This document shows, one piece after another, positions 19,142 through 26,905 of a stretch of DNA of 64,000 nt. The notes beneath the pieces were generated by a model, which searched no databases, had not been told where the DNA came from, and worked only from the letters and a program-made list of their open reading frames with translations. The position numbers and the translations under genes were made by a program. Within the stretch, counting starts at the first letter, position 1. Each line of letters opens with the position of its first letter. This DNA is from Shewanella mesophila. GTDB taxonomy: Bacteria > Pseudomonadota > Gammaproteobacteria > Enterobacterales > Shewanellaceae. The stretch covers positions 3,596,001-3,660,000 of the forward strand of contig NZ_CP080421.1 of the NCBI RefSeq assembly GCF_019457515.1, read 5' to 3'.

Positions 19142-20041
19142 GTGAGCGATTCAGCAACCCGTCTTAATAAATACATCAGTGAAAGTGGCATCTGTTCACG
19201 TCGAGAAGCCGATCGCTATATCGAACAGGGCAATGTATTTATCAATGGTAAACGTGCCCAAATTGGTGACACGGTTAGCTTTGGTGACAAGGTTAAAGTC
19301 AATGGCCGCGACATAGAGCCTAGACAGGAAGAGGACTTAGTCTTCATCGCACTAAATAAGCCAGTAGGTATTGTCAGTACCACTGAAAGCACCGAGCGCG
19401 ATAACATTGTGGATTTTGTTAATCACAGTGACCGGATTTTCCCTATTGGCCGCTTAGATAAAGACTCTCAAGGCTTGATATTCCTGACTAACAATGGCGA
19501 TCTGGTCAATAAAATTTTGCGTGCAGGTAACAACCACGACAAAGAGTATGTGGTCACCGTCAACAAGCCGATCACCGAAGCGTTTTTAACCGGAATGCGC
19601 GCCGGTGTGCCCATGCTTGGGGTCATTACTAAAAAATGTAAGGTAGAGCAGATCTCGACTTTTGTGTTTAAGATCGTACTGGTGCAGGGCCTTAATCGCC
19701 AGATCCGCAGAATGTGTGAGCATTTCAACTTTGAAGTCACTAAGCTGGAACGTCAGAGCATAATGAATGTCTCCTTAAAAGGCTTACCTTTAGGAGAATG
19801 GCGAGACTTAGATGACGAGGAACTATCAACCCTATTTAAGCTGATAGAGAACTCCTCTTCTGAAGACAAAAAAGCCCCAAAAAAAGCGGTGAAAAAACCC
19901 ACTAAGAAACCCAATAAGTCGCTACGGGATAAGATTGAAGGCCCTGAGCACTTTATGCAAAATCATGGTGGTAATAAGAAGAAAAAGCCTGCTGGTGCCA
20001 ATAAAGGCAAGCCATCACACTCGAGACGTCCTAAGCGTTAG
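19142..20041 (+). CDS. rluF: 23S rRNA pseudouridine(2604) synthase RluF
   Basis: 299 residues from the GTG at 19142, which has AGGAAG seven bases upstream; an open frame extends to 18941 but is unlike the family. An S4 RNA-binding domain (TRLNKYISESGICSRREADR, residues 6-60) is followed by the RsuA-type catalytic domain with GRLDKDSQGL (catalytic Asp106) and QGLNRQIRRMCEHF. Very high similarity to E. coli RluF throughout. The last 55 residues are a Lys-rich tail (KKAPKKAVKKPTKK). It modifies U2604 of 23S rRNA. Confidence 0.93.
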   Translation: MSDSATRLNKYISESGICSRREADRYIEQGNVFINGKRAQIGDTVSFGDKVKVNGRDIEPRQEEDLVFIALNKPVGIVSTTESTERDNIVDFVNHSDRIFPIGRLDKDSQGLIFLTNNGDLVNKILRAGNNHDKEYVVTVNKPITEAFLTGMRAGVPMLGVITKKCKVEQISTFVFKIVLVQGLNRQIRRMCEHFNFEVTKLERQSIMNVSLKGLPLGEWRDLDDEELSTLFKLIENSSSEDKKAPKKAVKKPTKKPNKSLRDKIEGPEHFMQNHGGNKKKKPAGANKGKPSHSRRPKR

Positions 20042-20071
20042 CAATATCAAATCGTCCCCCGACAGTAAAAA

Positions 20072-20098
20072 AGCAGACGACACCTCGCGTCGTCTGCT
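20072..20098. terminator. Hairpin after rluF
   Basis: AGCAGACGAC (20072-20081) pairs with GTCGTCTGCT (20089-20098) around a 7-base loop. An A-run precedes it (TAAAAAAGC), so it looks better as a terminator for minus-strand transcription, but it is positioned 31 bases after rluF and may act for both. Confidence 0.6.
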
Positions 20099-20380
20099 CT
20101 CTAAATCGATTCAGCTAACGCAGTGCACCTTCTTTACCGCCCTAGCCTTTGGCATTAAATCATTAGCCTACTCAATACATCTCAGGTTTTTCAATTCAAT
20201 GCTGCCTAGAGGCCTTTGAATTCTCGCTGATTGCTCAGGTGCAGATACCATATTAGATGCACCAAGCTTAATCACACTTGCTCTATTTTGGTGAAGGCTT
20301 TGCTCAAAACAAAAATAGCCTAGTGACACTAAAAACAAAAATAAATATAACTATCAATACGTTAACCGGAAAATTAAAAG

Positions 20381-20413
20381 TTGGCACGAAACTTACATAC
20401 CTATATATAGGTA
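20381..20413 (+). promoter_or_regulatory. Sigma-54-like promoter followed by a 16-bp palindrome
   Basis: TTGGCACGAAACTTACA (20381-20397) matches the sigma-54 -24/-12 consensus (TGGCACG-N4-TTGCA) except for A instead of G in the -12 element. It is directly followed by TACCTATATATAGGTA (20398-20413), a perfect palindrome at the expected start-site position that could bind a regulator. The small ORF at 20459 begins 46 bases later. Candidate only; the bases between rluF and this site show nothing else. Confidence 0.35.
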
Positions 20414-20458
20414 GTCGATATTCTACCCAGTGATTAGTAGTTTACTAAGGAGTCAATC

Positions 20459-20548
20459 ATGAAAAATCTTACTCAATTTAGTTCGTTAGTACAGCAGCAA
20501 TGGCAGTTCTTCACTCATCTTGGTGTAAGCCAGTGGGATGTTGAATAA
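20459..20548 (+). CDS. Small ORF, 29 residues
   Basis: ATG with a good AAGGAG ribosome site six bases upstream; the product is MKNLTQFSSLVQQQ followed by WQFFTHLGVSQWDVE. Amphipathic, aromatic-rich, no recognised family. It precedes the HTH gene at 20615 by 66 bases, and both have strong ribosome sites, so a bicistronic message is likely. It could be a leader peptide or a small functional protein. Confidence 0.45.
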   Translation: MKNLTQFSSLVQQQWQFFTHLGVSQWDVE

Positions 20549-20614
20549 CAGCGTAACGCACTAACTCGGCTCGAATACTCGCGCCCCAAAATATCTATTG
20601 ATGAGGAGTTTCAA

Positions 20615-20860
20615 ATGAGTCACTTAGGTAAAAATATCACCCCAAAGATGGCACAACGAATTGTAGAGGAAGTCAGAACTAACAATTACCTACTGTCGGA
20701 CGTCGCTAAAAAATTTGGCGTCTCAAACAAAATGGTTTACCAGCTCGTTAGGCAGAGCGAACAACAAGGAAGTCGTGCCAATAGTTTAAAAGCAGAAATA
20801 GATAAAGTGACTCAGCAACTTAATCTATTAATGCGCGAACTTAAATTGCTCCAACATTAA
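20615..20860 (+). CDS. Small helix-turn-helix protein (transposase-orfA-like HTH)
   Basis: 81 residues. Residues 8-50 form a Hin/transposase-like helix-turn-helix (QRIVEEVRTNNYLLSDVAKK, FGVSNKMVYQLVRQ), and 55-80 a short coiled coil (LKAEIDKVTQQLNLLMREL). Such proteins resemble the first ORF of IS3-type elements but no orfB or inverted repeats follow, so it is probably a domesticated DNA-binding protein. GAGGAG precedes the ATG. Confidence 0.6.
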   Translation: MSHLGKNITPKMAQRIVEEVRTNNYLLSDVAKKFGVSNKMVYQLVRQSEQQGSRANSLKAEIDKVTQQLNLLMRELKLLQH

Positions 20861-20908
20861 AGAATCCGTGCTCGGATAAACAGAGAAATACAATAATAAA
20901 AATAACAG

Positions 20909-21096
20909 GTCGTCAGCAGGAAGCGTGTAGTAGAAAGTGAAAGGGCAGCAGTCATAATAGCTCATGCCAAAAGGCACAGTTTCTAGTACGACAACCATTT
21001 TAAATCGAGGTATCTTACAGGTGGTATCTCGAAGCGCACCCCCAAAGGCGCTTTTCGCCTAGTGAATGGCAGGATGCTCATTCACTAGGTTTTTTC
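20909..21096 (+). ncRNA. Candidate structured RNA or structured 3' UTR ending in a strong terminator
   Basis: A run of stems with no ORF: GTAGTAGAAA (20927-20936) pairs with TTTCTAGTAC (20980-20989, one mismatch), extended outside by GTCGT/ACGAC; CGAGGTATC pairs with GGTATCTCG (about 21006-21032, two G-T pairs); AAGCGC pairs with GCGCTT (about 21032-21054); then the terminator CCTAGTGAATG (21058-21068) / CATTCACTAGG (21079-21089) and TTTTTTCTTTT. The terminator loop contains CAGGATG, the CsrA-binding motif of CsrB-type RNAs, but only one or two such motifs exist. Either an sRNA or the 3' UTR of the HTH gene. Confidence 0.35.
21058..21096 (+). terminator. Strong intrinsic terminator
   Basis: An 11-bp perfect stem (21058-21068 with 21079-21089), 10-base loop and a T-rich tail TTTTTTCTTTT. 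It ends the transcript of the HTH gene or of the RNA candidate, about 200 bases after the last stop codon. Confidence 0.9.
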
Positions 21097-21223
21097 TTTT
21101 CTACTTTCCCCAACTATAAAAATATTGCATTGCTATTAACCCTTTTTTAAAACACCCTCGTTTATACCGACAAGATTGACGATCTCATCAGCATGACTAA
21201 CGAACTTAATTTCGGAGTAACCA

Positions 21224-21943
21224 ATGAAAAAATCGGTATTAGCAGCCATATTGTCAGCAAGCTTATTAACTGCCACTTTTGCTATCACGGCACCTAAGGC
21301 ACAGGCCAGTGACATTAACTTTCCTCATATTGAAACCATAGGCACTAGCCAAATCGTGGTCAAAGCCGATATGGCAGAGCTTAATGTAGAAGTGGTCACA
21401 GAAGCTAAAACCCCAGCAGAAGCTAAAGCAGGATCAGATAAAGCGGTAGCCGACTTTATCGGCAGGCTGACGAAAGCAGGAGTAAAGCGCGAGCAGATCC
21501 AAAGTGCGAATTTACAACTTTATCCGAACCATGTTTACGACCCACAGACACGCACTAACAATGAAGTGGGTTACAAAGCCAGCCGAAAAGTGACCGTGAC
21601 CATTACAGAACTCGACACACTCAACGACATCTTAGACAGTGCATTAGCCCAAGGCATTAATCGCATTAACAACATCGCCTTTAAATCGAGCAAAGAAGCT
21701 GAGCTAATTGAAGAAGCTCGCTTACTTGCCATTAAGGATGCACAGCAAAAAGCAAAATTTCTCGCGAAGGGATTTGGTGAGCGATTAGCGGGCGTATGGG
21801 AAGTGCGTTATTTTGACCAACGTCCGATCCAGCCCGTAATGTATAGAATGGATGCGGCACCTAAAGGCAATGTAGCCGAGAGCTATCAAGAGGCGCAGAT
21901 GACGATCAGCGACCGTGTCGAAGTGGTCTATCGCCTAAAATAA
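21224..21943 (+). CDS. SIMPL domain (DUF541) periplasmic protein, YggE-like
   Basis: 239 residues with a Sec signal peptide (MKKSVLAAILSASLLTATFA, cleaved near AQA at 26-28) and a DUF541/SIMPL domain over the rest: GTSQIVVKADMAELNVEV, VGYKASRKVTVTITELD, ARLLAIKDAQQKAKFLAKGF. E. coli YggE of this family is linked to oxidative-stress defence; the biochemical role is unknown. GGAG precedes the ATG; a perfect 13-bp hairpin follows the stop codon. Confidence 0.88.
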   Translation: MKKSVLAAILSASLLTATFAITAPKAQASDINFPHIETIGTSQIVVKADMAELNVEVVTEAKTPAEAKAGSDKAVADFIGRLTKAGVKREQIQSANLQLYPNHVYDPQTRTNNEVGYKASRKVTVTITELDTLNDILDSALAQGINRINNIAFKSSKEAELIEEARLLAIKDAQQKAKFLAKGFGERLAGVWEVRYFDQRPIQPVMYRMDAAPKGNVAESYQEAQMTISDRVEVVYRLK

Positions 21944-21975
21944 GCAATACTCGAAATCGAGCTCACGTGATCCAA

Positions 21976-22010
21976 TATAAGGCGCACTGGTTAAATTAGT
22001 GCGCCTTATA
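21976..22010. terminator. Perfect 13-bp hairpin terminator
   Basis: TATAAGGCGCACT (21976-21988) pairs with AGTGCGCCTTATA (21998-22010) around nine bases, 32 bases after the SIMPL gene. There is no long T-run, but the position and stability suggest a transcription end. Confidence 0.65.
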
Positions 22011-22068
22011 AATCAACTCTATATGCTACTATCGCCTTAGAAACGCGTTCATTTACCTAAGGGCTCAC

Positions 22069-23064
22069 TTGCATATTCAGCCTCTCAATCGTTGCCTATA
22101 TTGCCTACTGTTATTATTGGCGCCACTTTTCCTTAGCGCTTGTCATGATGCGCCCCCAACAAAGACACCTCAACAGATCCATCGATTAGTGGAAGACACG
22201 CTTATTGATGGCACATTATCTAAAGATGCCCAACTCGCCATAACATTAGAGCGCATCAGAACCGTGACGGTTTGGAACACCAAAACCCACACCCCTATCT
22301 ATCGTTGGCCTGCAGAGCAGTTTGATACTCCGGCCTACCTCGTTGCGCTGTCTGGTAATAACCGCTACGTAGCTGTCGCAGGTAAGCAACAGGTATCCCT
22401 GTTTGATTTGAGTAATGGCCAACTTGCACTGCGTTGGCAAGTTAGTGGCTTTGACCCAGATTCAAGCATTTCAACCTTGGCACTCAATCAAAGCGGCAAG
22501 CAACTCGCCATAGGGATGAACGAAGGCAGTATCATCCTAGTTAACCTATCAAGCCAACAGTTATCCATGTTTAAACAGCATGATACCGAAGTGAGCCACC
22601 TAGAATTCAGCCAGTTTAATGAACATATTCTGTCTGCTGGATACGATGGCAAAGTGCTTTGGTGGGCTAAGGGTAGTGGAGCGGTTATCAAGACGTTTTC
22701 ACTGCCACAAAGAATCACCAGTACCAGTTTCGATGAAACCAATCGGCGCCTATTTTTTGCCGATAGCTTAGATAATCACCGCATTATCAACCCCACGTCA
22801 AACACAGATATCACTCAGTTAGATTATCCTGAACGCTATCGCTATTTTCGCAAAGCGCTGTTCATTGACCATGGGCATGAGCTGATCACAGCAACCTCAA
22901 AACAGGCCATCATCCACTGGGATGCCAAATCAGGAAAGGAGATCCAGCACTGGGATATTAGTGCATTTTCTCTCGGTACTACGGTTATGGACATGGTGCT
23001 GGATGACACAGGGGAATTACTGACATTAAGCTCTGATGGTGGCCTTGAGCGGTGGGCACTCTAG
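22069..23064 (+). CDS. WD40-repeat-like lipoprotein
   Basis: 331 residues from a TTG start with AAGGG upstream. The N-terminus is a lipoprotein signal (CLYCLLLLLAPLFLSAC, Cys25). From residue 35 onward there are WD40-like blades: VAVAGKQQVSLFDLSNG, LAIGMNEGSIILVNLS, HILSAGYDGKVLWWAKGSG, IIHWDAKSGKEIQHWD, ending LSSDGGLERW. About six to seven blades would make a beta-propeller facing the periplasm, a protein-binding platform rather than an enzyme. Partner unknown. Confidence 0.8.
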   Translation: MHIQPLNRCLYCLLLLLAPLFLSACHDAPPTKTPQQIHRLVEDTLIDGTLSKDAQLAITLERIRTVTVWNTKTHTPIYRWPAEQFDTPAYLVALSGNNRYVAVAGKQQVSLFDLSNGQLALRWQVSGFDPDSSISTLALNQSGKQLAIGMNEGSIILVNLSSQQLSMFKQHDTEVSHLEFSQFNEHILSAGYDGKVLWWAKGSGAVIKTFSLPQRITSTSFDETNRRLFFADSLDNHRIINPTSNTDITQLDYPERYRYFRKALFIDHGHELITATSKQAIIHWDAKSGKEIQHWDISAFSLGTTVMDMVLDDTGELLTLSSDGGLERWAL

Positions 23065-23115
23065 CGACCCATTTAGTCCGAGCTCAGGCAATTTGTCAGC
23101 TTTCTATATTAAGCA

Positions 23116-24300
23116 TTAGATATTCAGCTTGAGCTTTTTAGCCAAAGGCTCTATCGCAGTGCCTTGCAATACAATCGAAAACAGCACAATAAAGAACACC
23201 ACATGCACCAACTCGATAGCCCCTTCGACACCAGCAGCGGCCGGAATAAGTGAAAACACGATAGGAGTAGCCCCTTTAAGGCCAATCGATGAGATAAACA
23301 AACGCTTCTTCCAGCTAGCCTTGATAAACGGAAGATAGCAAAGCTGCACGGCTAGTGGACGGGCTACAAACATTAGCAGTGCAGCAGGAATCAAAGATAG
23401 CGCAAACACAGAGAACAAGGTTTGGGGAAAGATCTGCAAACCTAAGATAATAAACATCAGTGATTGCGCCAGCCAAGAGATGCTATTAAAGAAATGCTTA
23501 GTTATCTCACCACCACGCTTAATACCATTACCAATCACCACACCACAGACATAGGAGGCAATAAGAATATTCCCCCCCGCAAGATCGCTTCCATAAGCGG
23601 CAATGATAAAACTTGCGAGTACAAATACCGGAATAAGCCCATACTCTTGCAGCTGAATGCTATTGAGGGCTGCTACGGCTAACTGACCAACAACAAATGC
23701 AATACCAATCCCCAGTGCGATCTGCAGCGCCAGCATCTGGCCAATCTCCCATGCTGAAATCGCTTTGCCTGGGGCCAACGCAATCCCCGTTAAGATCATC
23801 ACCATAACGAGAGCGACAGGATCATTGGTTGCCGATTCAAATTCCAGCACGGTATCTGTCTTCTCTTTTAGCTTGAGCTTTTTAGACTCAAGAATCGAAA
23901 ACACCGCGGCGGCGTCAGTTGACGATACGATAGCGGCAAACAACAGGCAAATCACCAAACTCCAATCGGTTAACGGATACAGTAATCCACCTAAGATAAC
24001 AGTGGTAAAAAACACCCCAAAGGTGGCTAACACCCCTCCCTCTTTATAAGCCAACTTAATGCTATCCGTAGAGGTATTTATCCCCCCGACAAACACAATA
24101 ATGTTTAGTGCAACAGCCCCAACAGTAGAAGTGACAAGCAAATTATCATAGACAAATGAAAACTCGCCATTGCCTAAACTCAGGCCTACGCCCATGAAGA
24201 TCAACAAGCTAGGAATGCCCAAGGTTTTTGAAGGATGGTGCAATAAAATACCCACCGCGATCAGTGCGGCGACACCAAGCAAGATAACTTCGTATGACAT
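23116..24300 (-). CDS. Cation:proton antiporter, CPA1/NhaP type
   Basis: 394 residues with about 12 membrane helices. The conserved core motifs SSTDAAAVFSIL and EFESATNDPVALVM are those of NhaP/NhaP2 antiporters exchanging Na+ or K+ for H+ in the inner membrane. Bacterial NhaP2 proteins are often about 570 residues with a cytoplasmic TrkA_C/CorC regulatory domain; here the protein ends after the membrane domain, so that regulation is absent. Stands alone on the minus strand. Confidence 0.85.
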   Translation of the reverse strand: MSYEVILLGVAALIAVGILLHHPSKTLGIPSLLIFMGVGLSLGNGEFSFVYDNLLVTSTVGAVALNIIVFVGGINTSTDSIKLAYKEGGVLATFGVFFTTVILGGLLYPLTDWSLVICLLFAAIVSSTDAAAVFSILESKKLKLKEKTDTVLEFESATNDPVALVMVMILTGIALAPGKAISAWEIGQMLALQIALGIGIAFVVGQLAVAALNSIQLQEYGLIPVFVLASFIIAAYGSDLAGGNILIASYVCGVVIGNGIKRGGEITKHFFNSISWLAQSLMFIILGLQIFPQTLFSVFALSLIPAALLMFVARPLAVQLCYLPFIKASWKKRLFISSIGLKGATPIVFSLIPAAAGVEGAIELVHVVFFIVLFSIVLQGTAIEPLAKKLKLNI

Positions 24301-24514
24301 AGTGCTCCTTGATAGTCTTGTACCTATTCGAACAAATAGGTGATTAACCTGAATTTGGAATCAATCATATTAATGAATATTGCTTGTGAAAATGAGTGAT
24401 ATTTAGGACTCACCGGTTGATATGGCGGGGTAATTCTAGCAGAACCTTATAGATATTGATGAATATGACGCCCTGATTAACCGACTTTAATTTAACATTA
24501 CTGATTAAAAGCAC

Positions 24515-24553
24515 GTACAAAGAAGCTCAATCTAAAATTGAGCTTCTTTGTAC
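24515..24553. terminator. 17-bp perfect hairpin terminator after lgt-like gene
   Basis: GTACAAAGAAGCTCAAT (24515-24531) pairs with ATTGAGCTTCTTTGTAC (24537-24553), loop of five bases. On the minus strand it follows the Lgt-like gene and runs into GTGCTTTTAATC, so it is its terminator. Confidence 0.8.
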
Positions 24554-24562
24554 GCCATGTGC

Positions 24563-25387
24563 TTAAACACTAGGCTTTCTCAGATAAGGCAGTAACAATA
24601 AAATCACGCCCACCACTAAAAATGGCACGCTTAACATCTGGCCTGCGCTCATAGTCCAATCTTGAGCATAGGCAGCCTGTTTAACCTTAACGAACTCAAT
24701 GGCAAAGCGAGCACTGAATACCAGCACCAAAAACAGGCCAAATATAGCCCCTTGCTTTTGTTTCATCTGAGTTGATTTGTAGATAATCCATAGGGTAATG
24801 AAAATCGTAAGATAAGCGATCGCTTCATAGAGCTGGGCTGGGTGTCGAGGCAGCATATCGACACGCTCGAAGATAATCGCCCAAGGCTTATCACTAGGAA
24901 CGCCCAAAATTTCAGAATTGGCAAAATTAGCCATACGAACAAAGAAGCCAAAAATGGCAGTCGCAATAGCAAGACGATCGAGCAGGAATAAAAACGGCAG
25001 TTTAACCTTACGCTTATAATAATACAGTGCCAAAATCGCCCCTAAACCACCACCATGACTGGCAAGGCCGCCCTCCCAAATAGCCAGAATTTTCACTGGA
25101 TGAGAGAAGTAGTAACTTGGATCGTAAAACAATACATGAGCGAGACGCGCCCCGACAATAATACCAATAACACAATAGATCAGCAGGTTATCTAACGATT
25201 CAACATCTAAACCCTCTTTGGTATAGATATGTTTCATCACCTGAAAACCTGCGGCTATCGCAGAGGCAAACAGCACTCCATACCAATGTACAGTCAGCCC
25301 CATAAACGAGACCAGAACTGGGTCCATATTCCAAACTAAATGATCCAAACGCTTTTGCTCCCAAATCGATGACCAAATGATCGACAT
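24563..25387 (-). CDS. lgt: Prolipoprotein diacylglyceryl transferase, Bacteroidota-like Lgt
   Basis: About 274 residues with seven membrane helices. Lgt attaches diacylglycerol from phosphatidylglycerol to the lipobox Cys of prolipoproteins at the outer face of the inner membrane. Visible motifs: WEGGLASHGGGLGAI (His111), VRMANFANSEILG (Arg151, Asn154, Glu159) in place of the usual GRxGNFxNxE, LPRHPAQLYEA, and ARFAIEFVK. The NSEI form, the LDRL block and the overall layout resemble Bacteroidota Lgt more than enterobacterial Lgt, so this may be a transferred second copy. Start uncertain: ATG 25387 chosen; the frame is open to a TTG at 25438 without a ribosome site. Confidence 0.8.
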   Translation of the reverse strand: MSIIWSSIWEQKRLDHLVWNMDPVLVSFMGLTVHWYGVLFASAIAAGFQVMKHIYTKEGLDVESLDNLLIYCVIGIIVGARLAHVLFYDPSYYFSHPVKILAIWEGGLASHGGGLGAILALYYYKRKVKLPFLFLLDRLAIATAIFGFFVRMANFANSEILGVPSDKPWAIIFERVDMLPRHPAQLYEAIAYLTIFITLWIIYKSTQMKQKQGAIFGLFLVLVFSARFAIEFVKVKQAAYAQDWTMSAGQMLSVPFLVVGVILLLLPYLRKPSV

Positions 25388-25598
25388 AAAAAATATCTGC
25401 TGACACGCAGTTTTACGCGCTTCGCCGAGGTTATTCAAGACTTTGACTTTGGATTAACTAAACTTTATCTAATATCAATCAGTAGAAAGAACATCTTCTA
25501 AAGCTGCAGGTATGAACGCTGAAAATAAAAAGGACTCAGTCACCAAAGCGACCAAGCCCTTAATCTACACCAATTAATATGAGTTAACGCTTAACGCG

Positions 25599-26879
25599 TT
25601 ATTTTGCGACAGAGGCAAATAGCTGGTTAAACTTTTCTAAACCTTCATGAACGGTTGCATCACTAATGGTCAAAGCTGGCAGGAAGCGGATCACGTTGCC
25701 GTAAAAACCACAGGCGAGTAAAACCAATCCATGTTTGGCGGCACTGGCAATAATAGCCTGAGTCAGCGCGGTATTAGGCTGCTCTTTATCGCCATCGACA
25801 ATCAACTCCATCGCGATCATCGCGCCTTGATTACGCACCTCACCAATAAGATGAGGATATTGCTGCTGCAACCCAGTCAGATGCTCATTGAAAGTCGCAC
25901 CAATTTGCACCGCGCGTTCTACTAAGTTTTCCTCGGCCATCACCTCCAGTACCGCTAGCGCCGCGACACAGCCCACGGGCGATCCGCCATAGGTACCACC
26001 TAGACCACCAGACAGTGGCGCATCCATAATGTCGCTCTTACCCACCACAGCCGCTAGCGGGAATCCACCGGCGATCCCCTTCGCCATGGTGATCAGATCC
26101 GGTTCGACATCTGCGTGCTCAAAACTAAACATCTTACCTGTGCGGCCAAAACCACTTTGGATCTCATCGGCAATTAACACGATCCCATGCTGATCGCATA
26201 GCTTGCGTAGCGCCTGTAAAAACTCTGCTGGCGCGGCGTAGAATCCACCTTCCCCCTGAACGGGTTCGACAATAATGGCAGCGACATCACAAGGTGCAAT
26301 ATCTACCTTAAATAGGTTTTCAATCGCCTTGAGCGAATCTTTTACACTGACGTCATGCAACGCCATTGGATAAGGCGCGTGGAAGATATCCCCCGCAAAT
26401 GGGCCGAACTGATGCTTGTAAGGGCTAATTTTTCCCGTCAGCGCCATGGTCAAATTGGTTCTCCCATGGAAGCCGCCATTAAAAGCGATAACGCCTCGAC
26501 GGCCAGTATAAGCGCGCGCTATTTTGACGCAGTTTTCAACGGCCTCTGCACCCGTTGTTACAAAAATCGCTTTCTTATCACTGTCACCTGGGGCGATCTC
26601 AGTCAGCTTCTCTGCAAGCTCGACTGCCGATTCATAGGGATTCACCATCACGCAAGTATGGCTAAAGTTATCGAGCTGAGCCTTAACCGCCTCGACAATT
26701 TTTGGATGACTATGACCAGTATTGCACACCGCAATACCCGTACCGAAATCGATAAAACGATTGCCTTCCACATCCCAAATTTCGGCATTTTTAGCACGTT
26801 CGACATAAACTGGGTAAGCGTTGCCTTGGCCTCTTGCAATAGCCTTAACTTTACGAGCCTGTAATTCTGCGTTGTTCAT
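25599..26879 (-). CDS. gabT: 4-aminobutyrate aminotransferase
   Basis: 426 residues, the length of E. coli GabT. A class III PLP aminotransferase: TGAEAVENCVKIARAYTGR, GGFHGRT, VEPVQGEGGF, LIADEIQSGFGRTG and MAKGIAGGFPL (PLP-binding Lys in MAKGIA) are intact. It transfers the amino group of GABA to 2-oxoglutarate, giving succinate semialdehyde, which the adjacent gabD product oxidises. gabD lies 26 bases upstream on the same strand. Confidence 0.95.
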   Translation of the reverse strand: MNNAELQARKVKAIARGQGNAYPVYVERAKNAEIWDVEGNRFIDFGTGIAVCNTGHSHPKIVEAVKAQLDNFSHTCVMVNPYESAVELAEKLTEIAPGDSDKKAIFVTTGAEAVENCVKIARAYTGRRGVIAFNGGFHGRTNLTMALTGKISPYKHQFGPFAGDIFHAPYPMALHDVSVKDSLKAIENLFKVDIAPCDVAAIIVEPVQGEGGFYAAPAEFLQALRKLCDQHGIVLIADEIQSGFGRTGKMFSFEHADVEPDLITMAKGIAGGFPLAAVVGKSDIMDAPLSGGLGGTYGGSPVGCVAALAVLEVMAEENLVERAVQIGATFNEHLTGLQQQYPHLIGEVRNQGAMIAMELIVDGDKEQPNTALTQAIIASAAKHGLVLLACGFYGNVIRFLPALTISDATVHEGLEKFNQLFASVAK

Positions 26880-26905
26880 CTGTTTGTCCTTTACTCAACC
26901 TAAAC

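Noticed and set aside
20861..21096. CsrB-type RNA
   Set aside because: CAGGATG occurs in a hairpin loop, but CsrB RNAs have many such loops; only one or two are present, so only an unspecified structured RNA is claimed.
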